A stretch of DNA of 8,879 bases, from positions 1 to 8,879 of the forward strand of contig JBAQNA010000028.1 of assembly GCA_049303335.1 (NCBI GenBank). Direction: 5' to 3'. This DNA is from DAIDAN01 sp049303335 (GTDB taxonomy: Archaea; Aenigmatarchaeota; Aenigmatarchaeia; Aenigmatarchaeales; DAIDAN01). Shown in pieces: positions 1-6,046 of the stretch (position 1 is its first letter; each line of letters opens with the position of its first letter). Under the pieces are notes generated by a model that did not search any database, was not told the DNA's origin, and worked only from the letters and a program-made list of their open reading frames with translations. The translations under genes were made by a program, and so were the position numbers.

Positions 1-1
1 C

Positions 2-703
2 GGGGGCGTCTCCGTCGGCGACCGCGTCTCGATAACGTACAGCAACGGAGTAATGCGGAGCTATCGGGTGAAGGGCGTTATAAAAACGGGCTTCGGGGTT
101 TCCGACATTGGAATATACGTGACGAACAAGGAAATGGAATCCGTGCTCGGCGTAAAAGACAAGGCATCGTCCATTCTCGTGAAGACCTCGGACAAGAGCG
201 CGTCCGCCAAGTTCAAGCTTCTCATAATCGAACAGAACATCAACGCGGTGCCGAAGACGTGGCAAGAGAACGCCGGTTTTATCGAACAGATAAACAGCAG
301 CTTTTCGATGATTATTTCCGTGACGTCCGTTGTCTCGCTGCTCACCGCGGCAATGACAATAGGGATAATAATCTACATAAACGCGGTGCACAAGAGGCGC
401 GTCATCGGGATATTGAAGGCGATAGGCGCAAAAAATTCCGCAATCCTGAAAATGTTTCTGCTCGAGTCCGTCATATTCGGACTTTGCGGAATTGCTTTCG
501 GCGCGGTTTTGGGGAATCTGATGGTGCAATATTTCAACGCCAATCCGCTTGACCTGCCGTTCGGGCTCGTGTATCCCGAGCTGAAAACCGGAGAGGCTAT
601 AAACGCGGCTGTCTCGCTCCTGATCGCCGTACTTATCGCGGGATTCTATCCCGCCTACGCCGCGGCAAAGACAAACATCGTGAAGGCGATTTGGGGAGAG
701 TGA
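2..703 (+). CDS. FtsX/MacB-type ABC transporter permease, C-terminal part (5' truncated by window edge)
   Basis: The reading frame is open to the left edge: 17 residues precede the first internal ATG at 53, so the true start lies outside the window. About 233 residues are visible. The first part is a mixed extracytoplasmic stretch with beta-strand character (around VGDRVSITY). It is followed by three hydrophobic segments at about visible residues 103-127, 152-175 and 200-221. The sequence RRVIGILKAIGAKNSAI between the first two, followed by an ES...G..G segment, is the usual FtsX-family (PF02687) pattern. MacB/LolCE-type permeases have one N-terminal helix, a large extracytoplasmic domain and three C-terminal helices, so this is the C-terminal half. 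It works with the ATPase starting 3 nt after its stop, probably exporting a lipophilic, peptide or antibiotic-like substrate; the substrate cannot be read from sequence. Family assignment is firm, substrate unknown. Confidence 0.88.
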   Translation, partial: GGVSVGDRVSITYSNGVMRSYRVKGVIKTGFGVSDIGIYVTNKEMESVLGVKDKASSILVKTSDKSASAKFKLLIIEQNINAVPKTWQENAGFIEQINSSFSMIISVTSVVSLLTAAMTIGIIIYINAVHKRRVIGILKAIGAKNSAILKMFLLESVIFGLCGIAFGAVLGNLMVQYFNANPLDLPFGLVYPELKTGEAINAAVSLLIAVLIAGFYPAYAAAKTNIVKAIWGE

Positions 704-706
704 AAA

Positions 707-1540
707 ATGCTTAGAAAAAGAACGAAGCAAATAAAAAACAAAACTACTAAAAAACGAAACCGAAAAACAAAATCGTTGATAGTAAAAAGGTTGATGACAA
801 TGAAAAAAATCGAGAAGGCAAAAGAGCGCCATGAAAACGGAGACGGCAAAAAGATAATTCTCCGAACGGAGAGCCTGAAGAAAGAGTATCCGATGGGAAA
901 GCTCACGGTAAAGGCGCTGGACGGAATAAGCATAGAAATAAAGGAAGGCGAGTTCGTGGCGCTGATGGGGCCGAGCGGCTCGGGAAAGACAACGCTGCTG
1001 AACCTGATAGGGCTGCTTGACGAGCCCTCGTCAGGGGAAATAATAATCGACAAGTGCCAGATGTCAAACCTTGCAGAGGAGGAAAAGACGAACATGAGGC
1101 TGGAAAAACTCGGCTACATTTTCCAGTTCTTCAATTTGATAAACGAGCTGACCGCCGTGGAAAACGTCAGCCTGCCGCTCCTGCTGAAAGGCGTTCCGAA
1201 AAAAGAGGCTGAAGCCAAAGCCGCGGAGCACCTGAAGCTTGTAGGGCTTGGGCACAGGCTGCACAACAAGCCGAACGAGCTTTCCGGAGGCGAGCAGCAG
1301 AGGGTTGCAATCGCGCGCGCGCTCACGGGCGAGCCCGTCCTTCTTCTGGCGGACGAGCCGACCGCGAATCTTGATTCCAAGACGGCCGAGGAGATAATAG
1401 GGCTTTTCCGAAAGCTGAACACGGAACACGACAAGACGATTTTCATGGTGACGCACGAGCCCGAACTCGGAAAGCGCGCGGACAGGATTATCAGGCTGCG
1501 GGACGGCGTTGTCGAGAAGGATGAGAAGATGAGGAAATGA
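707..1540 (+). CDS. ABC transporter ATP-binding protein, MacB/LolD type
   Basis: This is the cytoplasmic nucleotide-binding subunit partnering the permease just upstream. All motifs are intact: Walker A GPSGSGKTT (88-96), Q-loop Q140, signature LSGGEQQ (192-198), Walker B VLLLADE (211-217) and the H-loop histidine H250. The phrase DEPTANLD and the aromatic stretch after the Q-loop (FQFFNLI) are typical of the MacB/LolD/FtsE-like subfamily, as is the FtsX neighbour. ATG 707 is 3 nt after the permease stop and has a GGGGAG Shine-Dalgarno match at 693-698, so translational coupling is likely. From this start the protein has about 48 extra residues before the conserved domain. The first 30 are very rich in Lys/Arg and are encoded by an A-rich stretch. 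In-frame ATGs at 794 and 800, after a weak AAGG, would remove this tail, so the start is uncertain. The gene ends one base before the convergent kinase gene. Confidence 0.93.
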   Translation: MLRKRTKQIKNKTTKKRNRKTKSLIVKRLMTMKKIEKAKERHENGDGKKIILRTESLKKEYPMGKLTVKALDGISIEIKEGEFVALMGPSGSGKTTLLNLIGLLDEPSSGEIIIDKCQMSNLAEEEKTNMRLEKLGYIFQFFNLINELTAVENVSLPLLLKGVPKKEAEAKAAEHLKLVGLGHRLHNKPNELSGGEQQRVAIARALTGEPVLLLADEPTANLDSKTAEEIIGLFRKLNTEHDKTIFMVTHEPELGKRADRIIRLRDGVVEKDEKMRK

Positions 1541-1541
1541 T

Positions 1542-2009
1542 TTACAGTTTATACCCGATTTTTCTCAGCAGCGCTTTCCTTTCTTGGACGTCCTTTTCCG
1601 TCTCGATTCCTTTCGTCTTGAAGCCGTCTATCACTCCCAGAATGCCGCGCCCCTGCTCGGTTTCCGCGATTATTATCTGGACGGGGTTTGCGGTGGCGCA
1701 GAAAATATTGCAGACTTCGGATACGTTTTTAATCCTGTTCAGGACGCTGACCGGATATGCGCCGCGGAGAATTACTACAAAACAGTGTCCCGCTGAAAGA
1801 AGCAAGCCCGCCTTTTCCGCCGCGGCTTTCAGCGCCGCGTCGTTGCCGCTGCTTCTCACAAGGCACGGTCCGGACGACTCGCAGAACGCGAGCCCGAACT
1901 TTGCGTTCGGTATTGCTTCCGCAAGCGCCTCGTGCAAGTCCTCGACTGTCTTGATGAAGTGCGCCTGCCCTATCACGAGATTGCAGTCCTTCGGCACCCC
2001 GATCTTCAC
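1542..2009 (-). CDS. Adenosine-specific kinase family protein (PF04008 type)
   Basis: This small protein matches the archaeal/bacterial adenosine-specific kinase family, for which ATP-dependent phosphorylation of adenosine or binding of adenosine nucleotides has been proposed. Recognisable blocks are GQAHFIKT (14-21), FGLAFCESSGPCLVR (38-52), GHCFVVILRGAYPVSVLN (74-91), CATANPV (104-110) and ETEQGRGILGVIDG (116-129). The length of 155 residues is slightly short for the family. The only canonical in-frame start is GTG at 2009, but the frame stays open upstream and encodes YYEVIVIEIKI. That resembles the N-terminal beta strand expected in this family. A GAGGT motif lies at 2032-2036 and an ATG at 2036-2038, one frame off. 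So the start is non-AUG, lies at the GTG, or has been affected by a 1-nt indel. It follows the KH-protein gene on the same strand across an 86-bp gap holding a palindrome. It ends one base from the convergent ATPase. Confidence 0.85.
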   Translation of the reverse strand: MKIGVPKDCNLVIGQAHFIKTVEDLHEALAEAIPNAKFGLAFCESSGPCLVRSSGNDAALKAAAEKAGLLLSAGHCFVVILRGAYPVSVLNRIKNVSEVCNIFCATANPVQIIIAETEQGRGILGVIDGFKTKGIETEKDVQERKALLRKIGYKL

Positions 2010-2055
2010 GATTTTTATCTCGATAACGATTACCTCATAATATTATTTTAGGTAT

Positions 2056-2098
2056 ATGCTTCTTTTAGCTTAAGCTTTTTCTTGCAAGAAAAAGCTTA
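2056..2098 (-). repeat. Stop-codon-anchored palindromic element, copy 1
   Basis: Positions 2071-2098 are a perfect 28-bp palindrome (14-bp arms, no spacer) built around TCTTGCAAGA. On the minus strand its first three bases are the TAA stop of the KH-domain gene. The following minus-strand flank, AGCTAAAAGAAGCAT, closely matches the flank of the larger element at 7603-7698. Possible roles are a 3'-end hairpin or terminator between the two minus-strand genes, an RNA-processing signal, or a dispersed REP/MITE-like repeat. The palindrome itself is certain; its function is inferred. Confidence 0.7.
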
Positions 2099-2590
2099 TT
2101 CAAACAAAATCTCCGCGGACTTGCTGAACAACTTCTCAACCGCATTCCTTATTTCGTCGGGCTCAAGCGGAAGCCTGTTTTTCTGGTTTTTCAGCACCCT
2201 TATCCTATAACACTCTTTCCCACCGGCATAAACGACATTGACCGCCGCCGAAGCGGGAACAATCAGGCTGCTTATGAAATCCTTTACGTTGTCCGCCTCG
2301 ACAACGCGTATCGGCTTGTTGAAATGTTTTGCCAGCAGTTTCACGACAGATCCCTGCTTTCCCACTATCTTCGCGGCGCTTCCCTTTTCCGTTATGATGA
2401 TGATGGCGCGGCCGTCTATGACTTTCAGTATGCTCGCCTCCTCGAGGCTTTTTATCCTGTCCTTCAACCCGAACAGGAATTTCGCGATATCGAGCTCGGT
2501 CTTCGACACTTCCCCGCTGTCGATCTTGCCCTGGCACGAGTTGCAGAATATTCCGGACTTCAGGCAGGCGTCGCATAATTTCGAGTGCAT
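2096..2590 (-). CDS. Zinc-ribbon and KH-domain protein (NusA-like RNA-binding)
   Basis: This 164-residue, probably cytoplasmic RNA-binding protein begins with a four-cysteine zinc ribbon: C6-x2-C9 and C16-x2-C19. A KH-type domain follows at about 55-110. Its signature is AAKIVGKQGSVVKLLAKHF, with the GxxG nucleic-acid loop G77-K78-Q79-G80. The region resembles the KH domains of archaeal NusA-like proteins, and I infer a role in transcription elongation/termination or RNA binding. The C-terminal 50 residues are a separate small alpha/beta segment. ATG 2590 is supported by a TATA box TTTATAAA centred 26 nt upstream, the spacing of a leaderless archaeal transcript. The stop codon lies inside the palindrome at 2071-2098. 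The adenosine-specific kinase follows in the same direction and may be co-transcribed. The exact family name is uncertain; the zinc ribbon and KH loop are clear. Confidence 0.82.
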   Translation of the reverse strand: MHSKLCDACLKSGIFCNSCQGKIDSGEVSKTELDIAKFLFGLKDRIKSLEEASILKVIDGRAIIIITEKGSAAKIVGKQGSVVKLLAKHFNKPIRVVEADNVKDFISSLIVPASAAVNVVYAGGKECYRIRVLKNQKNRLPLEPDEIRNAVEKLFSKSAEILFE

Positions 2591-2612
2591 AATCAGAACC
2601 TACGATTTTTGC

Positions 2613-2620
2613 TTTATAAA
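2613..2620 (-). promoter_or_regulatory. TATA box for the zinc-ribbon/KH gene
   Basis: TTTATAAA, followed on the minus strand by a GC-poor spacer, is centred 26 nt before ATG 2590. This predicts transcription starting at or next to the ATG, that is, a leaderless mRNA. Confidence 0.65.
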
Positions 2621-2654
2621 AATTATTTCTTGTAAAACTATCTTGTATACAAAC

Positions 2655-2663
2655 GGATATAAA
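2655..2663 (+). promoter_or_regulatory. TATA box for the small membrane protein gene
   Basis: GATATAAAG lies about 49 nt before ATG 2708, giving a predicted transcription start near 2685 and a leader of about 20 nt. A TTGTATACAA palindrome at 2643-2652, just upstream, could be a regulator or BRE-adjacent site. The gap 2591-2707 thus holds two divergent promoters. Confidence 0.5.
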
Positions 2664-2707
2664 GTTTGCCGCGGGAGTTTATTAACGGGAGAAAATATAT
2701 TCTACGC

Positions 2708-2983
2708 ATGATTGACCCAATGCTTGTCGGCGCCATCGGCGGAATTGCGATAATTTCCGCCTGGCTGTTTGAGACTTTCGAGGCTGTGAAAAGGCACAAG
2801 AAAATCATGGATCTGAAGTTTTCCGCGTTGAGCATCATCGGAGTGGTCTTGCTTGTCGCATACAGCTGGCAGATCGGGAATACCGTATTCTTCTACCTGA
2901 ACGCCGCCCTTTTCTCAATCGAGCTGTTCGAGATAGTTTACAGCATCGCGGTAAAGAAAGTGCACAAAAAGAGGAAACGCTAA
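2708..2983 (+). CDS. Three-helix membrane protein, SemiSWEET/PQ-loop-like
   Basis: This 91-residue integral membrane protein has three predicted helices at about 5-22, 38-56 and 58-80, and a basic cytoplasmic tail (KKVHKKRKR). Size, helix spacing, the glycine-rich first helix (GAIGGIAIISAW), the DLK linker, the GVVLLVAYSW second helix and a lone asparagine in helix three (N65, YLNAALF) resemble SemiSWEET sugar transporters and other PQ-loop half-repeats, which act as dimers. The diagnostic Pro-Gln pair in helix one is absent (FETFEA lies at that place), so transport of sugar is only a suggestion. ATG 2708 is chosen because a TATA box at 2655-2663 predicts a transcript starting near 2685. The longer frame from TTG 2666 would lie largely upstream of the mRNA. 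The gene ends one base from the convergent phosphoribosyltransferase-like gene. Confidence 0.72.
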   Translation: MIDPMLVGAIGGIAIISAWLFETFEAVKRHKKIMDLKFSALSIIGVVLLVAYSWQIGNTVFFYLNAALFSIELFEIVYSIAVKKVHKKRKR

Positions 2984-2984
2984 T

Positions 2985-3650
2985 TCATAATTCGTTCAGA
3001 TTTACTTTTGCTTTGTTCTCGGAAGATGCGCTGATTTTCTCAACGTCCGCGTATTTGAACTGCTCTCCCTGCACGGTAATCCACTCTTCCTCGATGTCCT
3101 CCCAGGGAAAGAGCCTCGACTTGTTGTCTATCCCGAGCTTCTTGCACTCATCGTCGCTCAGTTTTTTCGTCTCGTTGTTAAGCTTGCCGTAGAAAATCGC
3201 CTCCGCGTATTTGTTTTTCTGGTAGGAATAGTCCATCAGGTCCGCGGCATAGATTATTCTGCAGTCCGGAAATTCCGTCTTCAAGTCCTTCGCCGCGGTT
3301 TCAGCGGTCAGGCCGAAACAATGGTTGTTCTCCACCAGCAGAAATATCGGATTTTCCTTTGTTTTGAAATCGGATTTCGACAAGCCGAACAATTTCTTTA
3401 GCACCAAGTCCCTGCCGGAAAAGAAATATTTGTATTGCACGGGCAGAATGCGCAACAAGTGAAACTTGAAAGCGAGAAAGGTTCCCGGAAAAGCCCCGCC
3501 TCGCAGTATCGGCACTACCGCATCAATCTGAATGTTGTTCTCCTTTACGTATTTGCCGACTTTTCTGAAAAGCTCCTCAAGAATTTCTCCGTATTCCTCC
3601 CAACCAAGCCTTTCAAAATCGCTCTTCCTATATTTTTCAAGATATGACAT
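2985..3650 (-). CDS. Phosphoribosyltransferase-like protein with degenerate PRPP loop
   Basis: This 221-residue protein has a type I phosphoribosyltransferase layout. A first-strand motif VVPILRGGAFPG (45-56) is the usual pyrophosphate-binding [ILV]xRGG loop. The hydrophobic strand IFLLVENNHCFGLTAETA (102-119) is at the place of the PRPP-binding loop. Its end, LFPWED (180-185), resembles the FPWE tail of archaeal hypoxanthine/xanthine phosphoribosyltransferases, so a purine salvage origin is likely. The canonical acidic pair of the PRPP loop is E-N here, and the following Ser/Thr before Gly is Phe, so activity or substrate may have changed. The ATGs at 3671 and 3659 are possible starts. ATG 3650 is preferred because the TATA-like ATTTAAAT at 3670-3677 would overlap the 3671 codon and sits about 24-26 nt from 3650. 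The gene diverges from the GTPase gene. Confidence 0.78.
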   Translation of the reverse strand: MSYLEKYRKSDFERLGWEEYGEILEELFRKVGKYVKENNIQIDAVVPILRGGAFPGTFLAFKFHLLRILPVQYKYFFSGRDLVLKKLFGLSKSDFKTKENPIFLLVENNHCFGLTAETAAKDLKTEFPDCRIIYAADLMDYSYQKNKYAEAIFYGKLNNETKKLSDDECKKLGIDNKSRLFPWEDIEEEWITVQGEQFKYADVEKISASSENKAKVNLNEL

Positions 3651-3669
3651 AGCAGTCATTATTTTCTTC

Positions 3670-3679
3670 ATTTAAATAA
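3670..3679. promoter_or_regulatory. Shared palindromic TATA region between divergent genes
   Basis: ATTTAAATAA lies in a 57-bp divergent gap (3651-3707). It is about 24-26 nt from ATG 3650 on the minus strand and about 32-34 nt from ATG 3708 on the plus strand. No other TATA-like site is seen in the gap, so one symmetric box may serve both the phosphoribosyltransferase-like gene and the GTPase gene. Confidence 0.5.
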
Positions 3680-3707
3680 TTCTGCGCACAAGTCAGGTTC
3701 GATAATT

Positions 3708-4898
3708 ATGCTAATCGGATTAGTCGGAAAGCCCTCGTCAGGGAAAAGCACGTTTATGAAGGCCGCGACCATGATGGACGTGGCGATAGCGAGCTATCCG
3801 TTCACCACGATAAAGCCGAACACGGGAGTCGGCTACGTGCGCGTGAAATGCGTTGACCGCGAATTCGGAACGCAGTGCAATCCGCGAGTCGGCTACTGCA
3901 AGAACGGAACGCGCTATGTGCCTGTAAGCTTGATAGACGTTGCGGGGCTTGTGCCGGGCGCGCACGAGGGAAAGGGCTTGGGAAACCAGTTCTTGAACGA
4001 CTTGAACCAGGCTGACGTTCTGATACACGTGCTTGACGTTTCCGGAACAACGAACGAAAAGGGCGAAGCAGCAGCAGGCTACGACCCCGCGAACGATGTC
4101 CGATTTCTGGAGAACGAAATCGACTTGTGGTATTTGTCCGTGATAAAAAAAGGCTGGGAGAAATTCTCGCGCCAGATACAGCAGAGCAAGCTGGAAATCG
4201 AAGAGGCGCTTGCGAAACAGCTTTCCGCCTTCAAGGTAACGCAGGAAATGGCGAAGGACGCCATAAACAAGTTCGGGTTTGACAGGGAAAAACCCGCGGG
4301 CTGGAGCGATGAAAATCTCAAGAGCCTCGCAATCGAATTCCGCAGGAAAACGAAGCCGATTGTTTTCGCCTGCAACAAGGCTGACATACCCGGCGCGGAC
4401 AGGAATTTCGAGAAGCTGAAAAAACAGTTTCCCGACTTGATGATGATTTCCTGTTCTGCGGACAGCGAAGTCGCGCTGCGGCAGGCCGCGGAAAAGGGGC
4501 TGATTGATTATCTTCCGGGAGACGGCAATTTTACGGTAAAGAGCGGCGCGAACGAGCACCAGAAAGCCGCGCTGGAGTTCATAAGGAAGAACGTCCTGGA
4601 AAAGTTCGGCAGCACGGGAGTGCAGGAAACGCTCGACAAGGCTGTTTTCGAGTTCCTGAAATACGAAGCAATCTTTCCGGGCGGCGTCTCGAAGCTTTCG
4701 GACAGCAAGGGAAACGTTTTGCCCGACTGCTTCCTGCTTCCGCCAAATTCCACGGCAATGGATTTCGCTAACAAGATTCACACGGACTTGGGAAAGCACT
4801 TCCTCTACGCGATTGACGTGAAAACAAAGAGGAGAATCGGCGCGGAGCATCCGCTGAAAAACCGCGACGTGGTCGAGATAGTGAGCGCTGCGAAATAA
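3708..4898 (+). CDS. Obg/YchF-type GTPase with C-terminal TGS domain
   Basis: This 396-residue cytoplasmic P-loop GTPase is of the Obg-HflX superfamily, archaeal YchF-like branch, whose members bind ribosomes or nucleic acid. G motifs are in order: G1 GKPSSGKST (7-15), switch region YPFTTIKPN (30-38), G3 DVAGL (77-81), G4 NKAD (223-226) and G5-like SCSAD (249-252). A helical insertion fills about 130-215. The C-terminal TGS domain covers about 318-396 and ends with LKNRDVVEIVSA, typical of this fold. The ANxP-type G4 of bacterial YchF is not present; NKAD is canonical for GTP, so GTP specificity is expected. ATG 3708 is the first codon of the P-loop strand and lies a few bases after the predicted transcription start. 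The length fits full-length archaeal homologues. Its antisense strand has a long open frame, judged to be a codon-bias shadow. Confidence 0.95.
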   Translation: MLIGLVGKPSSGKSTFMKAATMMDVAIASYPFTTIKPNTGVGYVRVKCVDREFGTQCNPRVGYCKNGTRYVPVSLIDVAGLVPGAHEGKGLGNQFLNDLNQADVLIHVLDVSGTTNEKGEAAAGYDPANDVRFLENEIDLWYLSVIKKGWEKFSRQIQQSKLEIEEALAKQLSAFKVTQEMAKDAINKFGFDREKPAGWSDENLKSLAIEFRRKTKPIVFACNKADIPGADRNFEKLKKQFPDLMMISCSADSEVALRQAAEKGLIDYLPGDGNFTVKSGANEHQKAALEFIRKNVLEKFGSTGVQETLDKAVFEFLKYEAIFPGGVSKLSDSKGNVLPDCFLLPPNSTAMDFANKIHTDLGKHFLYAIDVKTKRRIGAEHPLKNRDVVEIVSAAK

Positions 4899-4901
4899 AT
4901 C

Positions 4902-4910
4902 TTTATATTT
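4902..4910 (+). promoter_or_regulatory. TATA box for the pilin-like LamG protein gene
   Basis: TTTATATTT, directly after the GTPase stop codon, is centred 25 nt before ATG 4931. The 32-bp gap therefore holds a complete leaderless promoter. Confidence 0.65.
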
Positions 4911-4930
4911 CTCTTTCCATATTTTTCATT

Positions 4931-6046
4931 ATGAGCAAAGCAATCTCCGCTGTTATATCAACCGTCATGCTTCTTATGACAACCGTCTCGCTAATCGGCG
5001 TGTTCTACGTTTTCTCCTCGACTCTCGCAACACAGACAACTGGAGCAGGCGGCCAGCAGGCATCGCAATTAACGGCGCAGTTGTCGATGTGCATGCAAAT
5101 AGACAATATTATTGGGAACCGGATAACGCTCAGAAATTGCGGAGCTGGAGTGATTGAGAACAAATCGCTGGTTGTGATGATGGATGACATTGCATTGGAC
5201 GCGAACACTAACACGATAATGGAAGGCAATTCGAGCATTGTGAATATTTCGGGACTGTGGCAGGTGCCGTTCGGAAAGCATAGTTTGAAAATTTCTAATG
5301 GTGCTGCTGTTGCGTTGGCGCTTGTCGAGATAATTCCCAATCCCGACGGCTTGGCAGGAAGCTGGAACTTTGACGAAGGCTCGGGAAGCAATGCGTATGA
5401 CGCGAGCGGGAACGGAAATGCTGGAACGCTCGTTAACATGAACACAACGGGAAACGCGACAAGCGGATGGGCTGACGGAAGATTCGGAAACGCTTTGCAG
5501 TTTGACGGCGTGAATGATTATGTTAATGCGGGGAACGGGACAAGTCTGAATATTATTGGGGATATTTCTATCAGTTTTTGGCTGAATCCAAACAACATAA
5601 GTGGAAGCCATGGTATCATTTCAAGGGGAAATTGGGGTTCTAACGGCGTGCCATATGCTGTAAGCACTGCTGAAAATAAAATAAGATTTTCTTATATTCG
5701 AACTGGTGGGGGTGGAGTGAGCTATGATTCCGCATTCACAATATTGCCTAACACATATACATATATTACAATAACTCATACAGGCACATATACATATATT
5801 ACAATAACTCATACAGGCAACTCAGACGGCACTTTGACTTTTTATAAAAATGGCATTGCAGAAATACCACGAACAACATCATTACTAAGATTATCTCAAC
5901 CTTCTGATAGCACTTTAATAGGGCTAATGAAACGAACATCTGCTGCAGGTGGATATATATATTTCAACGGCACGATCGACGAGGTCCGCGTTTGGAACAA
6001 AGCGTTCGCGCCCGACGAGACCGTAACGATGAAAAAGATTATATGA
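4931..6046 (+). CDS. Pilin-like surface protein with LamG/ConA-like domain
   Basis: The N-terminus, MSKAISAVISTVMLLMTTVS, looks like an archaeal class III (type IV pilin/archaellin) signal: a short polar head with K-A before a hydrophobic helix of about 5-30. A prepilin-peptidase cut after A4 is possible. Residues about 36-137 are beta-rich and contain ITLRNCGAGVI, typical of archaeal pilin-like globular parts. Residues about 140-367 are a LamG/concanavalin-like domain, with AGSWNFDEGSG at the start, ALQFDGVNDYV, DISISFWLNP, TLTFYKNG and a closing NGTIDEVRVWNKAF. Such domains usually bind glycans or mediate adhesion. The protein is probably exposed at the cell surface. Residues 275-285 and 286-296 are identical copies of an 11-residue strand, encoded by a perfect 33-bp tandem repeat. 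The middle of the LamG part (about 5520-5960) is clearly more AT-rich than its flanks, suggesting a mosaic gene. Confidence 0.87.
   Translation: MSKAISAVISTVMLLMTTVSLIGVFYVFSSTLATQTTGAGGQQASQLTAQLSMCMQIDNIIGNRITLRNCGAGVIENKSLVVMMDDIALDANTNTIMEGNSSIVNISGLWQVPFGKHSLKISNGAAVALALVEIIPNPDGLAGSWNFDEGSGSNAYDASGNGNAGTLVNMNTTGNATSGWADGRFGNALQFDGVNDYVNAGNGTSLNIIGDISISFWLNPNNISGSHGIISRGNWGSNGVPYAVSTAENKIRFSYIRTGGGGVSYDSAFTILPNTYTYITITHTGTYTYITITHTGNSDGTLTFYKNGIAEIPRTTSLLRLSQPSDSTLIGLMKRTSAAGGYIYFNGTIDEVRVWNKAFAPDETVTMKKII
5753..5818 (+). repeat. Perfect 33-bp tandem duplication (two copies), in frame
   Basis: Positions 5753-5785 and 5786-5818 are identical. Each encodes TYTYITITHTG inside the LamG domain, at the place where family members have one strand of the form WTHIAVTYDG. 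Identity at every base suggests a recent duplication, or an assembly artefact. Confidence 0.95.

Noticed and set aside
655..1456. Antisense open frames across the ABC ATPase and permease junction
   Set aside because: They overlap the Walker and signature motifs of the ATPase and encode Ser/Phe-rich low-complexity sequence, so they are shadows.
1537..2040. Plus-strand frames opposite the adenosine-specific kinase
   Set aside because: The minus-strand product matches a known family throughout; the plus-strand products do not.
2041..2098. CRISPR repeat or tRNA-like structure at the 28-bp palindrome
   Set aside because: There is no regular spacer array, no cloverleaf with tRNA consensus bases, and only one other related copy in the window.
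2666..2707. TTG 2666 as start of the small membrane protein
   Set aside because: It lies almost on the TATA box and upstream of the predicted transcript start; ATG 2708 gives a normal three-helix protein.
2205..2711. Alternative frames over the zinc-ribbon/KH gene on both strands
   Set aside because: The KH loop and cysteine pairs are in the 2590-2096 minus frame, which also has a well-placed TATA box.
3738..4850. Long open frame (370 codons) antisense to the GTPase gene
   Set aside because: The GTPase has complete motifs on the plus strand. The antisense product has no recognisable domain and an Arg/His/Val/Leu-rich composition, as expected from the GC-ending codons of the sense gene. It has no TATA box or Shine-Dalgarno site.
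5005..5812. Antisense frames over the pilin/LamG gene, including a Cys/Tyr repeat peptide
   Set aside because: The repeat peptide is only the reverse reading of the 33-bp tandem duplication; the sense frame carries the LamG domain.
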